Assembly: GCA_017397955.1 (NCBI GenBank)
Contig: JAFQHL010000008.1
Location: 34,137 to 98,136 of the forward strand
Source of the DNA: Clostridia bacterium
Lineage (GTDB): Bacteria > Bacillota > Clostridia > Oscillospirales > CAG-382
Reading direction: 5' to 3'
Length of the DNA stretch: 64,000 nucleotides
Part shown: in pieces, positions 45,937 to 53,541 of the stretch
Layout of the letters: every line of letters starts with the position of its first letter
Numbering within the stretch: position 1 is the first letter of the stretch
The notes under the pieces: generated by a model
What the model was told of the DNA's origin: nothing
Seen by the model: only the letters and a program-made list of their open reading frames with translations
Database searches by the model: none
Translations under genes and position numbers: made by a program

Positions 45937-46415
45937 AGAATGTTGAGATATATACCGACGGTGCCTGTAGAGGTAACCCTGGTAACGGTGGTTATGGCAC
46001 GGTGCTTGTGTATAACGGCAGAGAAAAAGAACTTTCTGCAGGTTATAGGCTTACTACAAACAATCGTATGGAGCTCATGGCAGCAATTGAAGGTCTTGCG
46101 GCATTGAAAGAGCCTTGCAATGTTACGCTTTACAGCGACTCTAAGTATTTGGTAGATGCGGTAACTCTTGGATGGGCAGAAGGCTGGAAAAAGCGCGGCT
46201 GGAAAAAATCCGACAACCAACCTGCCCTAAATCCCGACCTTTGGGAAAAGCTTTTATCCTTGCTAAAAAAACACGGCGTAAAATTTGTGTGGGTAAAAGG
46301 ACACGCTGGTCACGCTTATAACGAAAGATGTGACATTCTTGCAACTACAGCGGCAGACGGCGATAATTTACTTGCAGATACGGTTTTTGAAGAGAAAAAC
46401 GGGGAGGCGGTTTAG
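45933..46415 (+). CDS. rnhA: ribonuclease HI
   Basis: A 160-residue enzyme that cuts the RNA strand of RNA-DNA hybrids. All catalytic acids are visible: [34 protein letters not shown] and YNERCD, with the active-site His in GHAGHAYNE. The ATG overlaps the dnaC stop codon. Its place after the helicase-loader genes suggests a DNA replication and maintenance cluster. Confidence 0.96.
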   Translation: MKNVEIYTDGACRGNPGNGGYGTVLVYNGREKELSAGYRLTTNNRMELMAAIEGLAALKEPCNVTLYSDSKYLVDAVTLGWAEGWKKRGWKKSDNQPALNPDLWEKLLSLLKKHGVKFVWVKGHAGHAYNERCDILATTAADGDNLLADTVFEEKNGEAV

Positions 46416-46613
46416 TTGAAATATCTGGTTGGAGAAACTCCGATGGAACAGGGGCAGCGTGTTGTAATTACTTTTTCTGACGGAAAAAAAGTCTATGCCG
46501 TTTACAAGGACACCTTCGGCTACAACCATAGCTTTGAGACCGAAACCGGCGGTACTGTAACACTTAGCAATCATTTTATGAGGTTGAAAGGAATCAGGGT
46601 GAAACCTGAATAA
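46416..46613 (+). CDS. small hypothetical protein
   Basis: A 65-residue protein of unknown function. The sequence suggests a compact beta-rich fold (RVVITFSDGKKVYAVYKDTFG, then TVTLSNHFMRLKGI). The TTG start follows immediately after the rnhA stop codon and has GGGGAGG 8 bases upstream, which supports that it is translated. It has no cysteines and no signal peptide. Confidence 0.65.
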   Translation: MKYLVGETPMEQGQRVVITFSDGKKVYAVYKDTFGYNHSFETETGGTVTLSNHFMRLKGIRVKPE

Positions 46614-46631
46614 AGAAGGAGAATAAATAGT

Positions 46632-49600
46632 ATGAAAAAAATGTTGGCACTACTTTTAGCTGTGATTATGATGTTGCCTGCAACACTTATCACTTCCGCA
46701 CTACCTATATTTATTGGCGAAAACGACGGGTCCGCTTCGGAGATATATGATGGTGTTTATTTTACCAAACTGGCTCTGGCAAAGACCAGTAAATATGGTT
46801 TGCAAAAAGTGAATATTGTGGAATTTGACCTTGCAGACAAAACTCTTGATTTGGAAATCCTTAAGCGTGACAGTATAGCAGGTAAAAATAACCTTACCAC
46901 TTATGTCACCGATTATAATGCAGCTAACGAAAACAGCGATGTTGTTGCGGCAATAAACGGCGACCTTTGGATGACACAGGTTCACAGTAACACAAATGTT
47001 ACCACTCAGGTTCTTACCGTCCCTCGCGGTGTTCTTGTTAATGACGGTATTGTTTACTGCTCTTCTCAGATAGAAAACGAATGCACCTATACCACCAACG
47101 GTGAAGGCTTCGGTTACTTTTGGGCTTTCGGTATCACCAAGGACTATCAACCTATGATAGGTCAGCCTGTTGTATCTCTTGATGTAAGAAACACAAGCAA
47201 AGAAATAGTTACCACCACAACGGCGCTTAACCGTTTGCCCGCACATGATACTTTGGTTGTTTACACAAGCGACCTTACCAATAACTACGCACTTGCAGAT
47301 GCTTACGAAATTGAGCTTACCGATATAGAAGGTGAGTTTAGATTCGATACCACGGTAAAGGGTACAGTATCTGCAATTTACCCTGCTGAAAGCGAAACCA
47401 AGGCTACTCTTGGTGAAGGCAAGGTTGTACTTACCGCAAGAGGCGCAGCTATTGAAAATGTTAAAGATTATGTTATCGGCGATAAGATAGAAATTGACAT
47501 CAGCGTTAGCGATGTTTCCGGCAGAAAGAACAATTGGGCAGATTCCAAGCTTGTCATCGGCGGTCACGGTCCTGCAGTTTTGGACGGTGTTTCCGCAGGT
47601 CTGGTAGGTAGCGACGCTTATCCTTCCACGATAATAGGTTGGAAAAACGACGGCAAGCTTTTCTTCCTTCAGAACGATGGCAGAAATGCTATGTGGAGCG
47701 CAGGTTTTAAATTTTCAGACCAGGCAGACTTCCTTTTGCAGATGGGCGTTAACAGCTGTATCAATGTGGACGGCGGCGGTTCCTCTACAATGGTTGTGGG
47801 TGATGAACTTGTAAATCGTCCCAGCGACGGCGCTATCCGTTCCGTAATCAACGGTGTGGCTTTGGTTACCACTACGGAACGTGCAGAACAGGGTAGCTTT
47901 GAACCTGTTATTCCTTTGCGTTTTGATGCAAGTTATCTTAGGTTCGACAACGAAGGGGCTGTTAATGTGGTAGGCAGTGGCTATCAAAACGCTACCGAAG
48001 CAAGCCTTGTTGACAACAATTTAAGGCTTTCTGTACCTTATGATACCAACGACCCTTATATTTATTATTCTCTTGCAGGCGGTGTTGAAACTCTTAGTGC
48101 TGATGAGTATAAATATATTGTAATGAAGTACAAGACCGGCACTAATGTAACAACCCCTGAGATGGAAATTTTTCTTTGTGCAGGTAGTGTTACCGGTGCC
48201 ACCGGCGGCAAATCGACCAGGTTCCATCATGCAAGCGAAGCAGGCGTTTGGGCAACACAAATTGTAGATCTTAGTGAAATAGATTATTGGAACGGCGATA
48301 TTTACGGCATTCGTTTAGATTACTTTGCAGGCAATGCTAACGCTGGCGAATATATGGATATTGAGTATATAGCGCTTGCAAAGACACAGGAAGAAGCAGA
48401 AGCAATTGCAAACGGTACTGCAACTCCTCCCGTTGTTCCCGAAGAAGATAACTCCATAGGTGTTATCGATGGATGCGATTATGTAATTGAAGGCAATACC
48501 CTCAGCAATGTTCCTTACGGCACCTCGGTTTACAAGTTTATAAAGAACCTCAACGGCCCCAAACTTGAGGTTCGCAACGCAGACGGCGATGTTGTGAGAA
48601 ATGCAAAAGTAGAAACAGGTTTTACCGTGTGCTCTTACAATATGAAGCTGGAAAAAGCTGATGAGCTCACAATAATCGTAAACGAACGCGACCCCAACTA
48701 CAGCGAAGAAGAAAGCTCCGAGGAAGAATCCGATGACCTTCCCGAAGTTGTTCCTAACGAAGGCAATATTCTTTTCCGTAAGTCCTATACCATATCCGCA
48801 AACACTTCCGCCATATCCGATGACGGTATTATGGCTACCGACGGCCGTTACCGCGGTGACGGCTATGTTCAGTGGAACGGTGACCTCAAGAACGATTATC
48901 ATACCATCGAGTGGATGGGTACCGGCAAAACAATAACTTATACTTTCGAATTTGATGAAGCAACTGATATTAGAAAAATCGTGTTTAAGGGTGTTCGTGT
49001 TGCCTCCAACAGAGCATTCGGTACCGTATTTATAAACGATACTATATATTATGTTTCCTCCGATTTGGAAAAGACGGCTATTGACGGTGCTCCTCTTTAC
49101 GGTGATACTAATTCTGATCAGTTCTTTGATATTCATATACCTGTGGAAATCAATGGCACAAACACGCTTTCCATAATGATAATTACAGATATGTACTGCT
49201 GCCAGTACGACGAAATCGAAGCATACGGCGAGGAAGGCGGTTCTTCCGATGATTCTTCCGAAGAAAACGTAGAATCTTCTGAAGAAATTATAGAATCTTC
49301 TGAAGTAATCATAGAATCTTCTGAAGAAATTGTTGAGTCTTCCGAGGCTGAAGAAAGCTACGAATCTGCAGAAAGTTCTGGATTTGAAGAAAGCTCCGAA
49401 GCTGATGAATCCTCTGAATCCGAGGAAAGCTTTGACGACGAAAGCTCTGATGAAACAGCAGATGTTATTTACGGTGATGTAAACGGTGACGAGACAATAA
49501 ACAGTCTGGATGCCGCACAGGTTCTTAAGCACGACGCACAGCTTGCTTCACTTAGCGATGAAGCTCTTGTTATTGCTGACGTAAACGGTGACGGTTCGGT

Positions 49601-49676
49601 TAACAGCCTTGATGCTGCACAGATACTTAAGTTTGATGCACAGCTTATAGTTGACTTTCCTGTTCAAAACACTTAA
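46632..49676 (+). CDS. secreted phosphodiester glycosidase (NAGPA domain) with dockerin
   Basis: A 1,014-residue exported protein (signal peptide 1-24). Residues about 90-415 resemble NAGPA-type phosphodiester glycosidases: AAINGDLWM, VIGGHGPAVLDG, TIIGWKNDGKLFFLQNDGR and CINVDGGGSSTMVV are diagnostic. Enzymes of this family remove GlcNAc from a phosphodiester or act on wall-type polymers. Residues 420-595 form a beta-sandwich-like region, 600-685 a small module also present before the dockerin of the gene at 254, and 690-870 a discoidin-like domain. A Ser/Glu linker leads to a type I dockerin (GDVNGDETINSLDAAQVL and ADVNGDGSVNSLDAAQIL), very similar to that at 19275-21512. AAGGAG precedes the ATG. 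Confidence 0.9.
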   Translation: MKKMLALLLAVIMMLPATLITSALPIFIGENDGSASEIYDGVYFTKLALAKTSKYGLQKVNIVEFDLADKTLDLEILKRDSIAGKNNLTTYVTDYNAANENSDVVAAINGDLWMTQVHSNTNVTTQVLTVPRGVLVNDGIVYCSSQIENECTYTTNGEGFGYFWAFGITKDYQPMIGQPVVSLDVRNTSKEIVTTTTALNRLPAHDTLVVYTSDLTNNYALADAYEIELTDIEGEFRFDTTVKGTVSAIYPAESETKATLGEGKVVLTARGAAIENVKDYVIGDKIEIDISVSDVSGRKNNWADSKLVIGGHGPAVLDGVSAGLVGSDAYPSTIIGWKNDGKLFFLQNDGRNAMWSAGFKFSDQADFLLQMGVNSCINVDGGGSSTMVVGDELVNRPSDGAIRSVINGVALVTTTERAEQGSFEPVIPLRFDASYLRFDNEGAVNVVGSGYQNATEASLVDNNLRLSVPYDTNDPYIYYSLAGGVETLSADEYKYIVMKYKTGTNVTTPEMEIFLCAGSVTGATGGKSTRFHHASEAGVWATQIVDLSEIDYWNGDIYGIRLDYFAGNANAGEYMDIEYIALAKTQEEAEAIANGTATPPVVPEEDNSIGVIDGCDYVIEGNTLSNVPYGTSVYKFIKNLNGPKLEVRNADGDVVRNAKVETGFTVCSYNMKLEKADELTIIVNERDPNYSEEESSEEESDDLPEVVPNEGNILFRKSYTISANTSAISDDGIMATDGRYRGDGYVQWNGDLKNDYHTIEWMGTGKTITYTFEFDEATDIRKIVFKGVRVASNRAFGTVFINDTIYYVSSDLEKTAIDGAPLYGDTNSDQFFDIHIPVEINGTNTLSIMIITDMYCCQYDEIEAYGEEGGSSDDSSEENVESSEEIIESSEVIIESSEEIVESSEAEESYESAESSGFEESSEADESSESEESFDDESSDETADVIYGDVNGDETINSLDAAQVLKHDAQLASLSDEALVIADVNGDGSVNSLDAAQILKFDAQLIVDFPVQNT
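49272..49355 (+). repeat. four 21-bp tandem repeats encoding a Ser/Glu linker
   Basis: Units starting GAATCTTCTGAAG at 49272, 49293 and 49314, with a diverged fourth at 49335, encode ESSEEII-type heptads in the linker before the dockerin. Such in-frame repeats can change copy number by slippage and alter linker length. Confidence 0.85.
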
Positions 49677-49684
49677 GAATTCAA

Positions 49685-50689
49685 ATGAAAAGGCTATTAT
49701 CTGTTATTATTTTAGTATCAATATTCGCCCTGTCTTCCTGTGAGGAAGACAGGGTAGATCCTTATTATGCCTACGGCACCGCAATGGATACAAATGTTTC
49801 AATCTGTATTTACGGTGGCAATAAAAATGCCGCAAATTCTTGCCTTGAGTTGCTTTATGATTTGGAAGGTCAGTTTTCCGTAACCGCTAAAGGCAGCAAG
49901 CTTTCGGCATTAAACCGAGGCGAGCTTGTGGAAGATAAGGGCCATTTTTATACCCTTTGCGGGCTGGCTAACGAAATATGCACGTTGACTGAAGGTGCGT
50001 ATAACCCTTGTGTTTATCCCTTGGTAAAGCTTTGGGGTTTTACAACGGGTAATTATAACGTCCCTTCAGAAGACAAAATTGCGGAATCCATAAAGCTTGT
50101 TAACGAGAGTAAGATTGTTTTTAAGCAAGAGGGAATATGTATTGAAGGCGATGGAGCGGCTGACTTTGGAGGTATAGCTAAAGGCTATGCATCAGATGTT
50201 TTGCGGGAGCATCTTAAATCGCAAGGCGTTGATGGTGCAGTTATTTCTTTGGGTGGAAATATTGCAACCGTTGGCAGTAAACCTGACGGCAAAAAATGGA
50301 GCATAGGCATCAATTCTCCTAAAGGAAACGGTGGGCTTTTGGGTACGCTTTTGCTGGGTGAATGTGCAGTTGTTACAAGCGGCTCTTATTTTAGGAACTT
50401 TGTGGAAAATGGTAAGTTTTATCATCATATTATTGATCCCCAAAGCGGAGAACCTGCGGATAGCGGCTTGGTTTCCGTTACTGTTATAGCAAAAGATGCG
50501 GCTTTGGCAGACGGGCTTTCTACAGCTTTTTTTGTAATGGGTATGGAGAATGCCAAAATTGTTGCAGAAAGCTTAGATGTTGAAACCGTTTTTGTAACTG
50601 AAAACGAAATCTATGTAAGCAGCGGATTAAAAGAAAAATTCACCCCCGACAGCTCTGTCGAAGGTGAATACCAAATTATTTACAACTAA
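49685..50689 (+). CDS. apbE: FAD:protein FMN transferase (ApbE) lipoprotein
   Basis: A 334-residue exported flavin transferase that attaches FMN to threonine residues of proteins such as Rnf or Nqr subunits. It has a lipoprotein signal ending ALSSC, the motifs YNPCVYPLVKLWGF and DFGGIAKGYASD, SLGGNIATVGSKPDGKKW, and HHIIDPQSGEPADSGLVSVTV with the metal-binding region. The start lies 8 bases after the previous stop codon without a clear ribosome site. A perfect 12-pair inverted repeat lies in the first codons (49728-49754). No FMN-accepting protein is encoded next to it. Confidence 0.94.
   Translation: MKRLLSVIILVSIFALSSCEEDRVDPYYAYGTAMDTNVSICIYGGNKNAANSCLELLYDLEGQFSVTAKGSKLSALNRGELVEDKGHFYTLCGLANEICTLTEGAYNPCVYPLVKLWGFTTGNYNVPSEDKIAESIKLVNESKIVFKQEGICIEGDGAADFGGIAKGYASDVLREHLKSQGVDGAVISLGGNIATVGSKPDGKKWSIGINSPKGNGGLLGTLLLGECAVVTSGSYFRNFVENGKFYHHIIDPQSGEPADSGLVSVTVIAKDAALADGLSTAFFVMGMENAKIVAESLDVETVFVTENEIYVSSGLKEKFTPDSSVEGEYQIIYN
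49728..49754. other. perfect 12-bp inverted repeat inside the 5' end of apbE
   Basis: CCCTGTCTTCCT (49728-49739) and AGGAAGACAGGG (49743-49754) are separated by GTG. It lies about 45 bases inside the apbE coding sequence and spans the codons after the lipobox cysteine. It could form a very stable RNA hairpin near the start of translation. Confidence 0.7.
50634..50668 (-). terminator. terminator of the alaS-mtaB gene run, inside the 3' end of apbE
   Basis: On the minus strand a hairpin (TTCACC and CGACAG arms, 50639-50652 with 50655-50668) is followed by TTTTTCTTTT. It lies 18 bases past the mtaB stop codon and within the coding region of the convergent apbE. Confidence 0.75.
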
Positions 50690-51933
50690 ATAAGCCGGCA
50701 AATAAGCTTTCCGTCCTGTACATCGGTCACACGGCATTCAATAATGTCGCCCACCGAAACAGGGCGGTTTGTTTTTACAGCCGTTTCGCAAAAGTCGTCG
50801 CTGTGTCCGTGGGCAACACAACCGGTAAGTTTTTCAACAAGTATTTTTGTTTCGGTGCCTATTTTAGATTTCAGTATGTTGGTTTTCATTTCATTACAAA
50901 CATCTAAAAACAGGCTCATGCGGTGTCGCTTTTCTTCTTCGGGAATCTGCCCTTCCATCTCCGCTGCTTCCGTCTCGGGGCGCTTGGAATAGGGGAATGC
51001 ATGAATATGTAAAAAGCCTATCTCTTTCAGATACTCCGCAGTTTCTTTGAATTCTTCTTCGGTTTCCTGCGGGAAAGCGCAAATTATATCTGCAGACAGC
51101 ATTACGTTTGGCTTAGCACTCCGCAACGCCAATATACGCTCCTTTGCTTTTTCTGCGGTATATGGGCGCTTCATGCGCTTTAGCACACTGCTACAGCCCG
51201 ATTGTAAGGAAAGATGAAAATGGGGCATAAGCTTTGGTGTATCCACAACGGTCTTGATAAAGCTATCATTTAAAACATTTGGGTCCAAAGAACCAAGGCG
51301 TAAACGCTTCAATCCTTCTATAGCGGCAACTCTTTCAATAAGCTTATAAATAGGCATATAGTTATAAGCCGCAGTTTCAATTCCGGTAAGTATGATTTCT
51401 TTATATCCCAAGCCTACAAGCCGTGTTGCTTCCTTAATTATATCTTCTGCAGGGCGTGAACGGCTTGCACCTCTCAATTTCGGAATAATACAATAGGTGC
51501 ATTTTCCGTTGCAACCGTCCTGAATTTTTAAGTATGCACGGGTTTTGGAAACACCAATAAGCTTGTCGGAATTTGTAAAGCCTATGTTTAACAGCTCGTA
51601 GTTCTTTTCTGTTTTGTTGTGCACGCAAAAATCCTGCAGACTGCCTTTGTCAAAACAACCGGTTATGCGCTTAATGTTATCAAACTTTTCACACAGTTGA
51701 GAGAAACAGCCGCAAACACGCACATCGTTACAGCATTTTAATGCGCGGCGTATCATCTGTGCGCTTTTGCGCTGGCTTTCCTCTGTTACCGCGCAGGTAT
51801 TAACTATGCACACATCACATATCTCCCCAAAGGGTACGGCTTTATAGCCGTTATTCACAAACAGCTCTTGCAATGCGCGCGTTTCGTATTGATTAACTCT
51901 GCATCCAAGGGTGCAAAACGATACGGTTTTCAT
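50686..51933 (-). CDS. mtaB: tRNA t6A37 methylthiotransferase MtaB
   Basis: A 415-residue radical-SAM enzyme that adds a methylthio group to t6A37 of tRNAs reading ANN codons. The N-terminal MTTase domain has Cys residues in FCTLGCRVNQYE, VNTCAVTEES and VCGCFSQ, which bind an auxiliary cluster. The radical-SAM motif is CNGKCTYC. A short C-terminal TRAM-like domain follows. TLGCRVNQYE separates it from MiaB and RimO. The 3' end overlaps apbE by 4 bases. Confidence 0.94.
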   Translation of the reverse strand: MKTVSFCTLGCRVNQYETRALQELFVNNGYKAVPFGEICDVCIVNTCAVTEESQRKSAQMIRRALKCCNDVRVCGCFSQLCEKFDNIKRITGCFDKGSLQDFCVHNKTEKNYELLNIGFTNSDKLIGVSKTRAYLKIQDGCNGKCTYCIIPKLRGASRSRPAEDIIKEATRLVGLGYKEIILTGIETAAYNYMPIYKLIERVAAIEGLKRLRLGSLDPNVLNDSFIKTVVDTPKLMPHFHLSLQSGCSSVLKRMKRPYTAEKAKERILALRSAKPNVMLSADIICAFPQETEEEFKETAEYLKEIGFLHIHAFPYSKRPETEAAEMEGQIPEEEKRHRMSLFLDVCNEMKTNILKSKIGTETKILVEKLTGCVAHGHSDDFCETAVKTNRPVSVGDIIECRVTDVQDGKLICRLI

Positions 51934-52514
51934 CCAAGTTTCTCCATAATTTTTGTATAATAGGTCTTTCCGCCTAAGATGTTTATCGCCTCTCTAAGTG
52001 CTTTCGGCGTAAGCGTGTCCGGCAGATTTGCGGCGGCGCAAAAAGCTTTACGTCTTAATGCGCTTTCTTCTCCGCCTACAAGCCCTGCATTGTATAGCTC
52101 TGCCGCTGTTATTTCTTCTGTCGCTTTTGTGCTGTCGCACACAGAATAGGGTAGTAACAAATCGTATAAAATCTCGTTACTCATACCCTCTACACCAAGC
52201 AGACCTTCTTTGGAGGGAGCTTTTTTTCTTTTTTCTTTACCGGTAATAGACGGTGTGTAAATATTTATAATGTTTTCTGATTTTAAATAGCCTTTAAGCT
52301 TGTTGCGTATAAGCCTTCCGGCGTTGTCGCTATCGGTTAATATTAAAAGCTTTCCGTTATCGGTTATACGCCTTAAAAGCAAAATTTTCTCTTTTGCGTT
52401 AAATACACCAAATCCGCCGCCGATTATTACAGTGCCCTCAACAACGGCACATACACGTGTTTTGTCGTAACTACCTTCAACAAGCAACGGGTATTTTAGC
52501 TTAATTTTTTTCAT
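51930..52514 (-). CDS. Toprim protein, ribonuclease M5-like (DUF4093)
   Basis: A 194-residue protein with a Toprim domain: LLVEGSYDKTRV carries the catalytic Glu, and LLILTDSDNAGRLIR the DxD pair. The C-terminal part (GLVGGEESALRRKAFC and LPDTLTPKALREAINIL) resembles DUF4093. Ribonuclease M5, which matures 5S rRNA in Firmicutes, has the same architecture. ATG at 52514 has GAGG about 10 bases upstream; the in-frame TTG at 52523 is too close to that site. It overlaps holA upstream and mtaB downstream. Confidence 0.82.
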   Translation of the reverse strand: MKKIKLKYPLLVEGSYDKTRVCAVVEGTVIIGGGFGVFNAKEKILLLRRITDNGKLLILTDSDNAGRLIRNKLKGYLKSENIINIYTPSITGKEKRKKAPSKEGLLGVEGMSNEILYDLLLPYSVCDSTKATEEITAAELYNAGLVGGEESALRRKAFCAAANLPDTLTPKALREAINILGGKTYYTKIMEKLG

Positions 52515-53541
52515 AAGCCGCAAGCCTCAATAAAAAAATTTCCACGGTGCAGGCAGGGTCGTTACGGTAGCTTTTTAACGCAACCGCACATTCGTTGCAT
52601 TTGTCAGCGGCGTAATCCAAAAAATCAAAACTTACCTTGCGCGCATAGGGGGCGTAGTTGCGTACAGCCCATTCAAAGGTTTTTAACGCCTTAGCTATTT
52701 CGGCAAGGCTTTTTCCGTCTTCCAGACCTGCTTTCGTTACGGTGATATCTGTAATGCATGATGACAGCATATTTATTAACATATAAGGGGAAACGCCGCT
52801 GTTTATAAGGAAGTTATATATATCGTGCACCCTTGCGGTGTTACCTGCGGTTAAAGCTTTGGTAAGGTCAAAAACTCTAAAGCTTTTGTTGGAGCAACAC
52901 ACATTTATAACGTCATCATCCGTGACAGTTCGCCCCTTGCAGTACGAAATCAGTTTAAGCGCCTCTCCCTTTAGCGTGTACATATCTTCCCCGCAAACAT
53001 TAACCATTGTTTCGGGTACACTTTCGGTAATTTCTGTATTTGCCGCATCAAAGTGACGCTTTATCCACTTTTTAAGCTTTGCGCCCGTTTCTTTTTCAAA
53101 CACGGTAAATATGCCGTTCTTTTCGGTGAATTCTATAAGTGCACTTATCGCCGCTTTTTCTTTTTTTCCTATGATTTTAGCAGAAAGCTCATTGCTTTTG
53201 GCTACAAATAGTACATTTACGTATTCCGGCATTGTATCCAGTGCAGTAATAATATCTGAAACGACGCTATCACTTAGCTTCCCATAATCCAGTTCTTCTA
53301 TTATAATCAGCTTGTAGTCGGACATATAAGGCAACTCTTCCAAAGCGGTTGCTAATGCAAACGGGGTAAAATCTTTGCCGCTGAAACGTATTAAATTGAA
53401 TTCAGGCATAGGTAAAGATTCAATACGTTTAAGCATTTGCTTTACGTAATGGTCTTTGGTGTATTCCTCGTCGCCGCAAAGGAAAAAGCATTTTCCTGAA
53501 ACCGCATTTTTAAGAGCGGCCTTCAATAAATCTTCGTTCAT
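52501..53541 (-). CDS. holA: DNA polymerase III subunit delta
   Basis: A 346-residue clamp-loader subunit that opens the sliding clamp. It shows YTKDHYVKQML near the N-terminus, the clamp-binding region around LEELPYMSDYKLIIIEE, and the C-terminal collar region starting near LKSYRNDPACTVEIFLLRL. Homologues are commonly found next to comEC, as here, where the two genes overlap by 4 bases. Confidence 0.9.
   Translation of the reverse strand: MNEDLLKAALKNAVSGKCFFLCGDEEYTKDHYVKQMLKRIESLPMPEFNLIRFSGKDFTPFALATALEELPYMSDYKLIIIEELDYGKLSDSVVSDIITALDTMPEYVNVLFVAKSNELSAKIIGKKEKAAISALIEFTEKNGIFTVFEKETGAKLKKWIKRHFDAANTEITESVPETMVNVCGEDMYTLKGEALKLISYCKGRTVTDDDVINVCCSNKSFRVFDLTKALTAGNTARVHDIYNFLINSGVSPYMLINMLSSCITDITVTKAGLEDGKSLAEIAKALKTFEWAVRNYAPYARKVSFDFLDYAADKCNECAVALKSYRNDPACTVEIFLLRLAAYEKN

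Noticed and set aside
48315..49532. Minus-strand frame of 405 codons opposite the NAGPA-dockerin gene
   Set aside because: Phe/Arg-rich antisense of Ser/Glu repeats; no family features.
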